In this document: piece by piece, positions 24,553 through 32,964 of the stretch
Numbering within the stretch: the stretch's first letter is position 1
How the letters are laid out: every line of letters begins with the position of its first letter
Source: Sulfitobacter sp. DFL-14
GTDB taxonomy: Bacteria; Pseudomonadota; Alphaproteobacteria; Rhodobacterales; Rhodobacteraceae
Direction of reading: 5' to 3'
Assembly (NCBI RefSeq): GCF_003335585.1
Contig: NZ_QBFD01000038.1
Coordinates: forward strand, 183,634-233,743
DNA: 50,110 nt
The notes under the pieces: model-generated
What the model was told of the DNA's origin: nothing
What the model saw: the letters and a program-made list of their open reading frames with translations, nothing else
Database searches by the model: none
Translations under genes and position numbers: made by a program

Positions 24553-25367
24553 ACGCGATCTCCATCGGTCCGTTCGTATTTTCCAATGACCGTTTTATCG
24601 CGGTTTTGACGGTCATTGCGTTTCTTGGCGTCGCCGAGCTCCTCGCATGGCGGAACCGTGGCCGCCGCGATGCGATCCACCGTTGGACCGGTGCCGTTTT
24701 CGTAATCTGGGTCATCACCGCGCGACTTGGCTACGTGGTCGCACATTGGGACGTTTTTGCGTCCGCGCCGCTAAGCGTCTTTGCGATCTGGCAAGGTGGC
24801 TTCGACATCCGGGCTGGAACGTTCGGCCTCGGTGCAACGCTGTTCGCGGCCTTCCTCAGTCAATCCCGCGCCGGTGGTCCCGTCCTCGGCAGTGTCGGCA
24901 TGGCGTTTCTTGTCTTTACCGTCGCGACTTTGTTGTTACCGGATGAGACGCGGGGACGGCTTCCCATCACTGCATTCGAGGATCTATCCGGTGCGCCGAT
25001 CTCGCTGGCAAACCGCGACGTGCCTGTTGTTCTGAACCTTTGGGCGACGTGGTGCCCGCCGTGCCGCCGCGAGATGCCGATGATGACTGATGTGGCGCAA
25101 TCCCAGGGCGACGTCGATATCATTTTCGCCAATCAGGGCGAGCGGGATAGCGTCATCGGCGAGTATCTCGTCCTGAACGATCTGCCTGCCGACGGAATGA
25201 TCCGCGACCCGGACTCCGCCCTCATGCAAAAGTTCGGCATGCTCGGGCTGCCCAGTACCCTGTTTTTTGCGGCTGACGGCAGCCTCCAGGCCGTCCACAC
25301 CGGAGAAATTTCGCGCGCGGCCTTGCTAGCGGCCATCGACGACCTGCGCCGGAAGGCCTCGCAATGA
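24549..25367 (+). CDS. Lgt-like membrane domain fused to a TlpA-type thioredoxin
   Basis: 272 residues, start overlapping the dsbD stop (ATGA). Residues 1 to about 125 look like the first four helices of prolipoprotein diacylglyceryl transferase (ISIGPFVFSNDRFIAVLTVIAFLGVAELL...TARLGYVVAHWDVF...IWQGGFDIRAGTFG), but the family's essential His-Gly after the GG(L/M)S region is replaced by Arg-Ala, so transferase activity is unlikely. Residues about 140-270 are a TlpA/ResA-like thioredoxin (PVVLNLWATWCPPCRREMPMM...GLPSTLFFAADG). Probably a membrane-tethered periplasmic reductase that takes electrons from DsbD. Similar proteins are usually annotated only as TlpA-like. Confidence 0.85.
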   Translation: MNAISIGPFVFSNDRFIAVLTVIAFLGVAELLAWRNRGRRDAIHRWTGAVFVIWVITARLGYVVAHWDVFASAPLSVFAIWQGGFDIRAGTFGLGATLFAAFLSQSRAGGPVLGSVGMAFLVFTVATLLLPDETRGRLPITAFEDLSGAPISLANRDVPVVLNLWATWCPPCRREMPMMTDVAQSQGDVDIIFANQGERDSVIGEYLVLNDLPADGMIRDPDSALMQKFGMLGLPSTLFFAADGSLQAVHTGEISRAALLAAIDDLRRKASQ

Positions 25368-25395
25368 AATCGAATCATCAGAAAGGAGAACCAAG

Positions 25396-26028
25396 ATGAC
25401 TTATTTGAACCGTAGAAACATGCTGCTTGCGGGCGGTGTCGGCGGAACGGCGGCGCTGCTGGGTATGACGTTGATACCTCCCGCGCGGCAGCTCGAGGCG
25501 CAGGAGCTCACGGTCGAGGATGTTCTGTTCGACCCCGATAATCCAGTGCTCGGAAATCCACAGGGCAGCGTCACCATCGTGGAATTCTTCGATTACCAAT
25601 GCCCCTATTGCAAGGCAAACCATCCCGTGTTGACCGAGGTTGTGGAAGAAGACGGCGATGTGCGCCTTGTGCTCAAGGACTGGCCGATTTTTGGCGCACC
25701 CTCCGTCCGTGCAACCCAGCTCGCTTTGGGCGCCGTGGACGTGGGCGGGTATGAGCTGGCCTTGGAAACCCTAATGGCAACGGAAGGGCGGCTTTCGGAC
25801 GCGGCCATAGAGGAGGCGCTTGAGGAGGCGGGCCTCGATCCGACTGAACTGGATGCGGCCTATCGTGCCAATCGGGGTAAATGGGATGGGCTACTCTCAC
25901 GCAACAGCTTTCAGGCCACGCAGCTGGGCCTGCGCGGTACGCCGGCGTTTATCATCGGTGCCTCGATCTATCCGGGTTCGATGGACCGTGAGGCCCTGCG
26001 CGAGGCTATTGAGGCAAGCCGCACATGA
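25396..26028 (+). CDS. DsbA-family exported thiol oxidoreductase
   Basis: 210 residues with a strong ribosome binding site (AAAGGAG). The signal (NRRNMLLAGGVGGTAALLGMTLIPPARQLEA) is Tat-like. A DsbA/BdbD fold follows: SVTIVEFFDYQCPYCKANHPVL with the CPYC active site, a helical insert, and GLRGTPAFIIG with the cis-proline. It may oxidise, isomerise or, if kept reduced by the upstream proteins, protect cysteines in the periplasm. Its stop overlaps the start of the L,D-transpeptidase gene. Confidence 0.9.
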   Translation: MTYLNRRNMLLAGGVGGTAALLGMTLIPPARQLEAQELTVEDVLFDPDNPVLGNPQGSVTIVEFFDYQCPYCKANHPVLTEVVEEDGDVRLVLKDWPIFGAPSVRATQLALGAVDVGGYELALETLMATEGRLSDAAIEEALEEAGLDPTELDAAYRANRGKWDGLLSRNSFQATQLGLRGTPAFIIGASIYPGSMDREALREAIEASRT

Positions 26029-26771
26029 ATATCACTACCCCGCCCATCCCTAAGACGACAGTATCTCTTTTGACCCGACGCTCGTTCATCGCGCTCGCCG
26101 GAGCGGGCGGTCTTGCGGCCTGCGCTCGCAAACCGTCTGCACCTCCGACACGGGCTGCGCCGCCCCCTGCGCCGGTATATCCGCCGCTGCCCGCCTTTTA
26201 CGGCCCGATCACGACGGAGCCTTGGCCGATACCTGGCTTGCCCGATGGTATTATCGCGCCCCGCCTTTGGCGGCAGGAGGTGATCAATCCTTTCCCCGAG
26301 CGCGCTCGGGGCACTATCGTGATCGATCCCGACGCGGCGCTTTTGCATTTCGTACAGGGGCCGGATACCGCAATGCGCTACGGCGTCAGCGTGGGGGCGG
26401 CGGGTTTTGCGTGGGAGGGCGCGGCGCGCCTGCAATTCTGCCGGGAATGGCCACGATGGAAAGTGCCCGCGACGATGATCGCGCGGCAACCGAAGCTTGA
26501 GCCCTATTCCGTAGCCAACGGTGGCATGGATCCTGGACCGGACAACCCGATGGGCGCGCGGGCGCTATATCTGTTTCAGAACGGCAAGGACACGCTGTAT
26601 CGTGTCCACGGCAGCGCATCCCCGCAGGAGTTGGGCAAGGCAGTTTCGTCCGGCTGCATCCGGATGCTCAACCATGATGTTATCGACCTGCACAAGCGTG
26701 CAGTGCATGGGTCTTCTGTGATCGTGTTGCCTTCGGCCAAGCCGATCAAAACGGATCGCGAGGCCGCATGA
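26025..26771 (+). CDS. lipoprotein L,D-transpeptidase (YkuD domain)
   Basis: 248 residues. RRSFIALAGAGGLAACARKP contains a lipobox (LAAC), so the protein is probably a lipoprotein. After a Pro-rich linker comes the YkuD domain: GTIVIDPDAALLHFVQG, MRYGVSVG, and the active site RVHGSASPQELGKAVSSGCIRMLN, with catalytic His and Cys of the H-x(14)-S-x-GC-x-R pattern. It makes 3-3 cross-links in peptidoglycan or attaches proteins to it, using a cysteine that must stay reduced. It overlaps the DsbA-like gene by four bases and is the last gene of the DsbD operon. Confidence 0.92.
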   Translation: MNITTPPIPKTTVSLLTRRSFIALAGAGGLAACARKPSAPPTRAAPPPAPVYPPLPAFYGPITTEPWPIPGLPDGIIAPRLWRQEVINPFPERARGTIVIDPDAALLHFVQGPDTAMRYGVSVGAAGFAWEGAARLQFCREWPRWKVPATMIARQPKLEPYSVANGGMDPGPDNPMGARALYLFQNGKDTLYRVHGSASPQELGKAVSSGCIRMLNHDVIDLHKRAVHGSSVIVLPSAKPIKTDREAA

Positions 26772-26822
26772 TCCGGAAAGCGAGCAGTCCAGGTCTCGGA
26801 AAAATGCCGTCGAGGTAGGGCA

Positions 26823-26839
26823 TTTAAGGTTCGCTTAGG
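26823..26839. promoter_or_regulatory. second response-regulator box, cut by the IS end
   Basis: TTTAAG (26823-26828), GTTCG, CTTAgg (26834-26839): a close match to the CTTAAG-N5-CTTAAG box at 22732-22748. The last two bases belong to the inverted repeat of the IS6 element starting at 26838. It suggests the IS landed in a promoter controlled by the same regulator; the gene it drove is gone. Confidence 0.4.
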
Positions 26840-27648
26840 CATTGCCAACTTGCTACCGCACCTTGGCGCGACTAGCGTTTTGTCATGAGGATACCATCTG
26901 AGATGCCGCGCCTGAAGGGCTATCGTTTCCCCCGTGAAGTCGTGGCCTATGCCATATGGGCCTATCATCGCTTCGCGCTCAGCACGGCGGACGTCGAGGA
27001 TCTGCTGGCTGAACGCGGTATAACCGTCAGCCGGGAAACCGTGCGCAAATGGGTGAACCGATTTGGTCTGCATTTCGCCGAATGCATCAAGCGTGACCGT
27101 CCCACAGCTGCAGACAAATGGCATCTGGATGAAGTCGTCGTTCCGATCAGCGGCGTGAAGCAGTGGTTGTGGCGAGCGGTGGATGCGAACGGGGACGTGC
27201 TGGATATCCTTGTGCAGCCGCGCCGGAACGCTAAAGCTGCCAAGCGTTTCCTTACGCGGCTGATCGCCCGCTTTGGCAAACCGCGTGTCGTCGTTACGGA
27301 CAAATTGCGCAGTTACCTCAAACCGATCCGGACCCTCGCGCCAGAAGCTGACCATCGGGCACACAAAGGGCTCAACAACCGCATCGAGGGTTCGCATCGG
27401 CCGACCCGCAAACGAGAGAAGGTCATGGGTCGCTTCAAATCGATCCGACAGACGCAAAGGTTTCTCGCGGCCCACGATCAAATCAACACGATGTTCAGAC
27501 CCCGACGCTACCGCCTCTCCAACATCTCATACCGCCACGCAAGGTCCGATGCCTTCGACCTGTGGCAAGGTTATGCGCTCGAAATGACCGCCTGAGAAAA
27601 TCGCCCCTGGTCACCGTTACAGGTCAGTGCCGTTAAGTTGGCAATGCC
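26838..27648 (+). mobile_element. IS6-family insertion sequence, 811 bp
   Basis: Perfect 14-bp terminal inverted repeats GGCATTGCCAACTT (26838-26851) and its complement (27635-27648) enclose one transposase gene. The 8 bp outside the ends, TTCGCTTA on the left and TCATGCCC on the right, are not duplicates. IS6 elements normally make an 8-bp duplication; its absence points to replicon fusion or adjacent deletion through this copy. Confidence 0.9.
26885..27595 (+). CDS. IS6-family transposase
   Basis: 236 residues. Zinc-finger-less start (RLKGYRFPREVVAYAIWAYHRFALSTADVEDLLAERGITVSRETVRKWVNRFG) is the IS6 helix-turn-helix region. The DDE catalytic core follows: WHLDEVVVPISG (Asp), VVVTDKLRSY (Asp) and NNRIEGSHRPTRKREKVMGRFKS (Glu). 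The length and layout are those of IS26/IS6 relatives of Rhodobacterales. The gene is complete and could be active. It moves by copy-in or targeted conservative routes that create cointegrates. Confidence 0.95.
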   Translation: MRIPSEMPRLKGYRFPREVVAYAIWAYHRFALSTADVEDLLAERGITVSRETVRKWVNRFGLHFAECIKRDRPTAADKWHLDEVVVPISGVKQWLWRAVDANGDVLDILVQPRRNAKAAKRFLTRLIARFGKPRVVVTDKLRSYLKPIRTLAPEADHRAHKGLNNRIEGSHRPTRKREKVMGRFKSIRQTQRFLAAHDQINTMFRPRRYRLSNISYRHARSDAFDLWQGYALEMTA

Positions 27649-27650
27649 TC

Positions 27651-27752
27651 ATGCCCAGACTGCTGGCGGTTGGCCAGCCGATCGATGCGCCAGCGCATGC
27701 CGAAAGGGCGGTTGACGTGTTTCTAGGGATTTACTCAGCGGGTAATACCTAG
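27651..27752 (+). pseudogene. C-terminal fragment of a TetR-family regulator
   Basis: Directly after the right end of the IS, one frame reads PRLLAVGQPIDAPAHAERAVDVFLGIYSAG and then stops at 27750-27752. This looks like the last helix pair of a TetR/AcrR regulator; the rest has been lost at the IS border. The call rests on about 30 residues, so it is tentative. Confidence 0.45.
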
Positions 27753-27785
27753 CGTAACAGGCCTAAATTTAGGCACTTCTGCGGT

Positions 27786-28448
27786 TTGATGAACGCCTCG
27801 GTGCCCTGTTTCAGGACGGATTTGATCAAGACCTTGACCTTGATGCAGCCCCGGACTACCTCTCGCGAAAATCTAAACCGACCGGATGGTACAGTTGTGA
27901 ATGAGCCAGGGCAGTCAGCGGGATCGAGAAACGCATCTCCGAGAATTCTCGGCGCTGCACGCGCGATTGCTGCGCGTGAAGGAGCGGGCAAAGTTACGAT
28001 CGAAGCAGTCGCAAAGGAGGCGGGGCTGAGCAAGGGCGGCGTGCTCTACAACTTTCCGACGAAGAAAGCGCTGCTTTCAAGCTTGTTGGATCAGATGCTG
28101 GCCGCGCACCGGGAGCTTCTTGCGAATGTACCGGTGCGGCATCCAGCGCGCACTCTAACCGGGCATCTTGAAATTGTGATACACTCAAAAGACGTGGACG
28201 ACGACCTGTCAATGGCAATCCTTGCGGCCGCCGCCTCGGATCCACGGCTTCTTGATCCGCTTCGCAGTGATCTAACATGCGACCTCGAACGTATACTGAC
28301 AGACACGCAGGACGCGCCGGCCGCCATGATCGCGGTCCTGGCGATACAGGGTCTGCGGTTCCAACGGCTGTTGAATCTTCCGGACGGCGGCGCGGAAATC
28401 AGAGAACGCGTCATCGAACGATTAAGGACTATGATTGATGAGCTCTAA
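27786..28448 (+). CDS. TetR-family regulator of the RND operon
   Basis: Up to 220 residues. The helix-turn-helix is clear: PRILGAARAIAAREGAGKVTIEAVAKEAGLSKGGVLYNFPTKKALLSSLLDQML, at about residues 52-105, followed by the TetR ligand-binding helices. The start is uncertain: 27789, 27843 or a GTG near 27897 are all in frame, none with a strong ribosome binding site; a family-typical length (about 190) favours a later one. Its stop overlaps the start of the RND adaptor gene, so it is the first gene of the efflux operon and probably represses it in response to a pump substrate. Confidence 0.85.
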   Translation: MMNASVPCFRTDLIKTLTLMQPRTTSRENLNRPDGTVVNEPGQSAGSRNASPRILGAARAIAAREGAGKVTIEAVAKEAGLSKGGVLYNFPTKKALLSSLLDQMLAAHRELLANVPVRHPARTLTGHLEIVIHSKDVDDDLSMAILAAAASDPRLLDPLRSDLTCDLERILTDTQDAPAAMIAVLAIQGLRFQRLLNLPDGGAEIRERVIERLRTMIDEL

Positions 28449-29586
28449 TAGGAAGACCAAAAACTGGAAGCGGGTTGCTTTCGTCATCGTGCTGGCGGCC
28501 GCAGCGGCCCTGGCCGTGCCGTTCCTTCCGGGGTCCCTGACGGGTGTATTCGCCCAGACGGAAATGAATGCCGGGGAAACCGACGCCGAGACGCAGACAG
28601 CATCCGAACCCGATCGGCCGGTGACGGTCGAAGTGACGCGTGCGCTCAGCCGCGTGGTCAATCAATCCCGGGCCGTTGCGGGCCGGGTCGAGCCTGCACG
28701 CACAGTAGACATCGCGTTTCAGGTGCCGGGGCAGATCTTTTCCCTCGATGTCGAGCCGGGCGACAGAATCCGCAAGGGCGACGTGATTGCGGAACTCGAT
28801 CAGGCTGATTTTGATTTGGCTGTCGATCGGGCGCAGGCCTCGTTCGACCTCGCGAATTCCGAGCTTGAGCGCGCTTCAAGTCTCGCCGAGCGTGGGGTCG
28901 CAGCCGACTCGCGCCTCGATACTGCGCGCGCCCAGTTTGCACAGGCAGACGTGGCACTGCGCGAGGCCAAGCGGCGTCTGTCGCAGACCCAGATCACCGC
29001 ACCGTTTGACGCGATTGTGGCGCGTACTTTCGTCGAGGAGTACGTCAACGTCACCTCGGCCGCGCCGGTGGCGCGTCTGCAAGATGTGAGCGAGATGCGG
29101 ATCATGATTTCACTGCCCGAAGAACTTGCGGCAGTTGCGCGTTCTGCGCCCGACGCGTTCGACATCGTCGCGAGCTTTCCTGCGGTACCGGGGTACACGG
29201 TGCCACTCGTGCTGCGTTCGTTTTCGACCGACGCTGATCCGACAGCCCAGACCTACGATGTGGAATTTGCGATCACCGGTGATATCGATTCACGTCTGTT
29301 GCCCGGCATGACAGCGGATGTGCGCATCGCCGCCGCGTCCGATGAAAACCGTCCGCAATCCGTCATCGTTCCGGTTTCGGCGGTGGACACGACAAGCCGA
29401 ACCGACCCGTCCATCTGGATCTATCAGGAATCTTCCGGACAGGTCGCGCGCAGGACGGTCCGGCTGGGACTTCCCGTCAATGACGAGATTATCGTCATGG
29501 AGGGCCTGAATGGTGACGAGTTGGTTGTTTCGGGCGGTTGGTGGCGGCTCAGGGACAATCAGGCAGTGATGATTTCGGGTCTCTGA
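28438..29586 (+). CDS. RND efflux periplasmic adaptor
   Basis: 382 residues from ATG 28438, which overlaps the TetR stop. N-terminal membrane/signal segment (VAFVIVLAAAAALAVPFLPGS), then the adaptor pattern: SRVVNQSRAVAGRVEPARTVDIAFQVPGQIFSLDVEPGDRIRKGDVIAELDQADFDLAVDRAQASFDLA (lipoyl half), a helical hairpin, GAVAR-type second lipoyl half (ITAPFDAIVARTFVEEYVNVTSAAPVARLQDVSEMRI), beta barrel and membrane-proximal domain. It links the inner membrane pump to an outer membrane channel. No TolC-type gene is in the operon, so a chromosomal one would be used. Confidence 0.92.
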   Translation: MSSNRKTKNWKRVAFVIVLAAAAALAVPFLPGSLTGVFAQTEMNAGETDAETQTASEPDRPVTVEVTRALSRVVNQSRAVAGRVEPARTVDIAFQVPGQIFSLDVEPGDRIRKGDVIAELDQADFDLAVDRAQASFDLANSELERASSLAERGVAADSRLDTARAQFAQADVALREAKRRLSQTQITAPFDAIVARTFVEEYVNVTSAAPVARLQDVSEMRIMISLPEELAAVARSAPDAFDIVASFPAVPGYTVPLVLRSFSTDADPTAQTYDVEFAITGDIDSRLLPGMTADVRIAAASDENRPQSVIVPVSAVDTTSRTDPSIWIYQESSGQVARRTVRLGLPVNDEIIVMEGLNGDELVVSGGWWRLRDNQAVMISGL

Positions 29587-29615
29587 TCCAATATTGATAG
29601 GACGGGTACAGATCC

Positions 29616-32600
29616 ATGGCACTCAGCATCTCACGTGCGACCATCAAGCGACCGGTGGCGGCTTGGCTGGTTATCATCTTCTGCATGGTTGGCGGGTATT
29701 GGGGCCTCAATACCGTCGGTCGCCTCGAAGATCCCAGCTTTACCCTCAAGACGGCTCTCGTCTTCGTGCCTTATCCGGGTGCCACGGCTGTTGAGGTCGA
29801 AGAGGAAGTCTCCGACGTCATTGAAAACGCGTTGCAGCAGATGAAGCAACTCGACCGGGTTGAATCGAAATCCATGCCGGGCATGGCTCAGATTACCGTC
29901 GAAATCGAGATGACCTACGGTCCGAACGAGATCCCGCAGGTGTGGGACGAGATGCGCCGCCGCATCAGCGATGTGCAGGGGGATCTTCCGACAGGTACGC
30001 GCCCGCCAATCATCAATGACGATTTTGGCGACGTCTATGGCATGTTCTATGCGGTGACGACCGAAGGGCTTAGCCCGGTAGAGCAGCGTGATCTGGCGAC
30101 GACCCTGCGACTTGGGCTGGTGACCGTCGATGGCGTCGCCAAGGTCGAGGTTCAGGGCCTTACGGAAGAGGTGATCAATATCTCGGTCCCATCTTCCCGG
30201 CTGACGGAGCTTGGGCTTCCTCCAACGCAGGTCCTGGGCGTCCTTGCCGACGAAAACCAGGTGTTCACGAACGGTGCGATTACCGAAGGTCCCGCCCGTA
30301 TCGACCTTTCAGTTCCGCCGGGTTACGTGAGTCCGGAAGGTATCGAGGAACTTCGACTTGGTGTTCCCGGTGAGGTCGGTCAGGTTGCGGTTTACGACAT
30401 CGCAAAGGTTACCCGCGATGAAGCCGAACAGCCAAGTCAGGTTATTCGGCAAAACGGAGCGGCGGCGTTCACTCTCGGAGTATCGGCGTTGACGGACCGG
30501 AACGTTGTCGAGGTCGGCGCGGGTGTCTCGGCGCGCCTGGACCGGCTCAAGGCCGCGTTGCCGGCCGGGGTCGAGATCACACCGGTCTACGAGCAGCACG
30601 TTGTCGTGGACGAGGCTGTTTCGAGCTTTCTCGTCAGTCTGGGCCAATCAGTGGGCATTGTCGTTGCCGCGCTGATGCTGACGATGGGATGGCGTGCGGG
30701 TCTGGTGGTGGGTGTGACACTGGCGCTCACTGTCTTCTCTACACTGTTTTTCATGTCTGTCTTCGGCATCCCGATGGAAAGGATCAGCCTTGGTGCCCTG
30801 ATCATCGCGATGGGGATGCTTGTCGATAACGCCATCGTCATCACAGAAGGAATGGTGATCGGTGTGGCGCGGGGCAAGTCCGCGGAAGATGCCGCCGCCG
30901 AGACGGAAACCGCCACATCGATTCCCTTGCTTGGTGCGACCGTTATCGGGATCATGGCCTTTTCCGGGATCGGCCTGTCGCCTGACGCGACCGGCGAATT
31001 CCTGTTTTCGCTTTTCGCGGTCATCGCGATTTCGCTGCTGATGAGTTGGGCGCTTGCGGTTTCGGTCACACCCTATCTCGGCAAACTGCTGCTCCGCGCG
31101 CCAAAGGAGACCTCTGACGATCCCTACAAGGGGGCGTTCTACGGAGTTTATCGCAGCTTCCTCTGGCTGGCTTTGCGGACCCGGGTTATTGTCGTCCTGA
31201 TCATTGTGGGAATAACGGTCTGGTCCGTGATGGCCTTTGGGCAGGTCAAGCAGGCGTTTTTCCCGGCGTCGAACACTCCGATCTTCTATGTCGAGTTCCA
31301 GATGCCACAGGGGACCGATATCAACGTCACCGACGCTGAAATGAAACGGCTCGAACAGATGCTGCTCGCCGAGGACAACGTCACGGATGTGACGACCCTT
31401 GTCGGGCGAGGCGCAAGCCGCTTCATGCTGACTTATAATCCCGAGCAGGCGGATGCCAGTTACGGACAGCTTATCGTCCGGGTCGCCGATGCCGAGGCAA
31501 TCCCGTCCATCGCGAGCCGACTGAACCGGGATCTGCCAGCCGAATTCCCTCACGCGCTGATCCGCGTCGAGCAGATTGTGTTCGGGCCGCCATCCGGTGC
31601 CGACGTGGCGGTTCGGTTTGCGGGGCCGGATCCTGTCATCCTGCGGCAACTCGCGGATGATGCGATGCGGATCTTCGAGGATTCCGGTACGATCACCAAC
31701 CCGCGGACCAACTGGCGCCAGCGTGAGATACTCGTCGAGCCGATTGTCGATGAATCGCGTATGCGTCTGGCCGGTGCAACGCGCGGCGCGATTTCCGACA
31801 CCATAAGCTACGGAACGTCCGGCTTGCGTGTTGGTCAGTTGCGCGAGGACGACGAGGTGATCTCGATCAACCTCCGCCTCCCGGAGAGCGAACGTGACGG
31901 GATTGACCGCCTTTCCGATCTTTCCGTGTGGTCCGATGGTGCGGGGTCCTACGTTCCGATGGCCAACCTCGTTGAGCGTTTCGAGACACGCCTCGTCGAG
32001 GCGCTTATACAAAGACGTGACCGCGAGCGCACCATTACCGCGATGGGCGGGTCGCGCAGCGATCTGACCGCGGACGAAGCGTTCCGGAGTGTTAGGACCG
32101 ATATCGAGGCCATTCCGCTGCCAGAAGGTTACGTGATGGAATGGGGTGGCGAATTCGAAAGCGCAGCGGATGCGCAGGCAAGTCTCGGCAAGCAGCTTCC
32201 GCTGGGTTTTCTCGTCATGCTGACAATCTCGATCCTGATGTTCAACAAGGTCCGCCAACCGCTGATCCTTTGGTTGGTCGTACCGATGTCGGTAACAGGA
32301 ATGGTACTGGGGCTCCTGTTCACAGGCTTGCCGTTTACGTTCACTGCCCTTCTGGGCTTCCTGTCGCTTTCCGGTATGCTGATGAAGAACGCAATTGTTC
32401 TGGTCGAAGAGATAGACCTTCAGCGTGCAGAGGGTGTACCCGACTACAAGGCGGTCATCGACGGATCAGTCAGCCGTCTGCGCCCTGTGGTGCTCGCGGC
32501 AGGCACGACGATCTTCGGGATGGTTCCACTCCTGCCGGATGCCTTCTTTGCATCGATGGCAGTGACGATCATGGGCGGTCTTGCATTTGCTTCGGTTCTG

Positions 32601-32696
32601 ACGCTGATCGCCGTTCCGGTACTTTATGCGCTCTTCTTTCGGATCAAGCCTCCGAAAGAGGACACCGCTCCGGAGGGCGCAACAGCCGCAGCGTGA
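29616..32696 (+). CDS. RND efflux permease (AcrB/HAE-1 type)
   Basis: 1026 residues, the usual length. First helix AAWLVIIFCMVGGYWGLNTV, porter domain with VFVPYPGATAVEVEEEVSDVIENALQQMKQLDRVESKSMPGMAQITVEI, helices 2-6 with GALIIAMGMLVDNAIVITEGMV (the two charged proton-relay positions Asp-Asn/Glu of helix 4), a second half with the same topology, and LLGFLSLSGMLMKNAIVLVEEI. Substrate of this HAE-1-like branch cannot be read from sequence; drugs, dyes or solvents are typical. It follows the adaptor by 29 bases, and is the end of the operon. Confidence 0.93.
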   Translation: MALSISRATIKRPVAAWLVIIFCMVGGYWGLNTVGRLEDPSFTLKTALVFVPYPGATAVEVEEEVSDVIENALQQMKQLDRVESKSMPGMAQITVEIEMTYGPNEIPQVWDEMRRRISDVQGDLPTGTRPPIINDDFGDVYGMFYAVTTEGLSPVEQRDLATTLRLGLVTVDGVAKVEVQGLTEEVINISVPSSRLTELGLPPTQVLGVLADENQVFTNGAITEGPARIDLSVPPGYVSPEGIEELRLGVPGEVGQVAVYDIAKVTRDEAEQPSQVIRQNGAAAFTLGVSALTDRNVVEVGAGVSARLDRLKAALPAGVEITPVYEQHVVVDEAVSSFLVSLGQSVGIVVAALMLTMGWRAGLVVGVTLALTVFSTLFFMSVFGIPMERISLGALIIAMGMLVDNAIVITEGMVIGVARGKSAEDAAAETETATSIPLLGATVIGIMAFSGIGLSPDATGEFLFSLFAVIAISLLMSWALAVSVTPYLGKLLLRAPKETSDDPYKGAFYGVYRSFLWLALRTRVIVVLIIVGITVWSVMAFGQVKQAFFPASNTPIFYVEFQMPQGTDINVTDAEMKRLEQMLLAEDNVTDVTTLVGRGASRFMLTYNPEQADASYGQLIVRVADAEAIPSIASRLNRDLPAEFPHALIRVEQIVFGPPSGADVAVRFAGPDPVILRQLADDAMRIFEDSGTITNPRTNWRQREILVEPIVDESRMRLAGATRGAISDTISYGTSGLRVGQLREDDEVISINLRLPESERDGIDRLSDLSVWSDGAGSYVPMANLVERFETRLVEALIQRRDRERTITAMGGSRSDLTADEAFRSVRTDIEAIPLPEGYVMEWGGEFESAADAQASLGKQLPLGFLVMLTISILMFNKVRQPLILWLVVPMSVTGMVLGLLFTGLPFTFTALLGFLSLSGMLMKNAIVLVEEIDLQRAEGVPDYKAVIDGSVSRLRPVVLAAGTTIFGMVPLLPDAFFASMAVTIMGGLAFASVLTLIAVPVLYALFFRIKPPKEDTAPEGATAAA

Positions 32697-32710
32697 TCAG
32701 GCCTGGCGCG

Positions 32711-32732
32711 CGGTGCACGGCAGTGTGCACCG
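32711..32732 (+). terminator. hairpin after the RND operon
   Basis: CGGTGCAC (32711-32718) pairs perfectly with GTGCACCG (32725-32732) over a 6-base loop, 15 bases after the permease stop. No T-tract follows directly, so termination strength is uncertain. The rest of the gap to 32964 shows no gene I can support. Confidence 0.45.
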
Positions 32733-32964
32733 ACGCGGTCGTCTCTTTGGGAATCAGGTGTTATTCCCTATTTCGGTAGAAGTCGCTGTGAGCTTGCTGC
32801 GCTGGCACAAGCGCACCCGCCCGGAAATATCCGAACGCGGGTACAACTTCGATTGGCGTGAGAGGATCGGCTTGGGTTCGCGAGAAATAGACTGGTTTCA
32901 TCGCGCGTTCCGGGCCGAAGCGGCACACCCCTCAACGGCACCAGAACAGTTGTAGTCGCCGGGA

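Noticed and set aside
30648..32258. A 536-codon open frame on the minus strand
   Set aside because: It lies fully within the RND permease gene, has no family motif and is rich in Arg, His and Asp as expected for an antisense shadow in high G+C sequence.
32626..32955. Open frame overlapping the end of the RND permease gene
   Set aside because: It starts in the permease in another frame, has no ribosome binding site, and the part after 32697 shows no recognisable domain.
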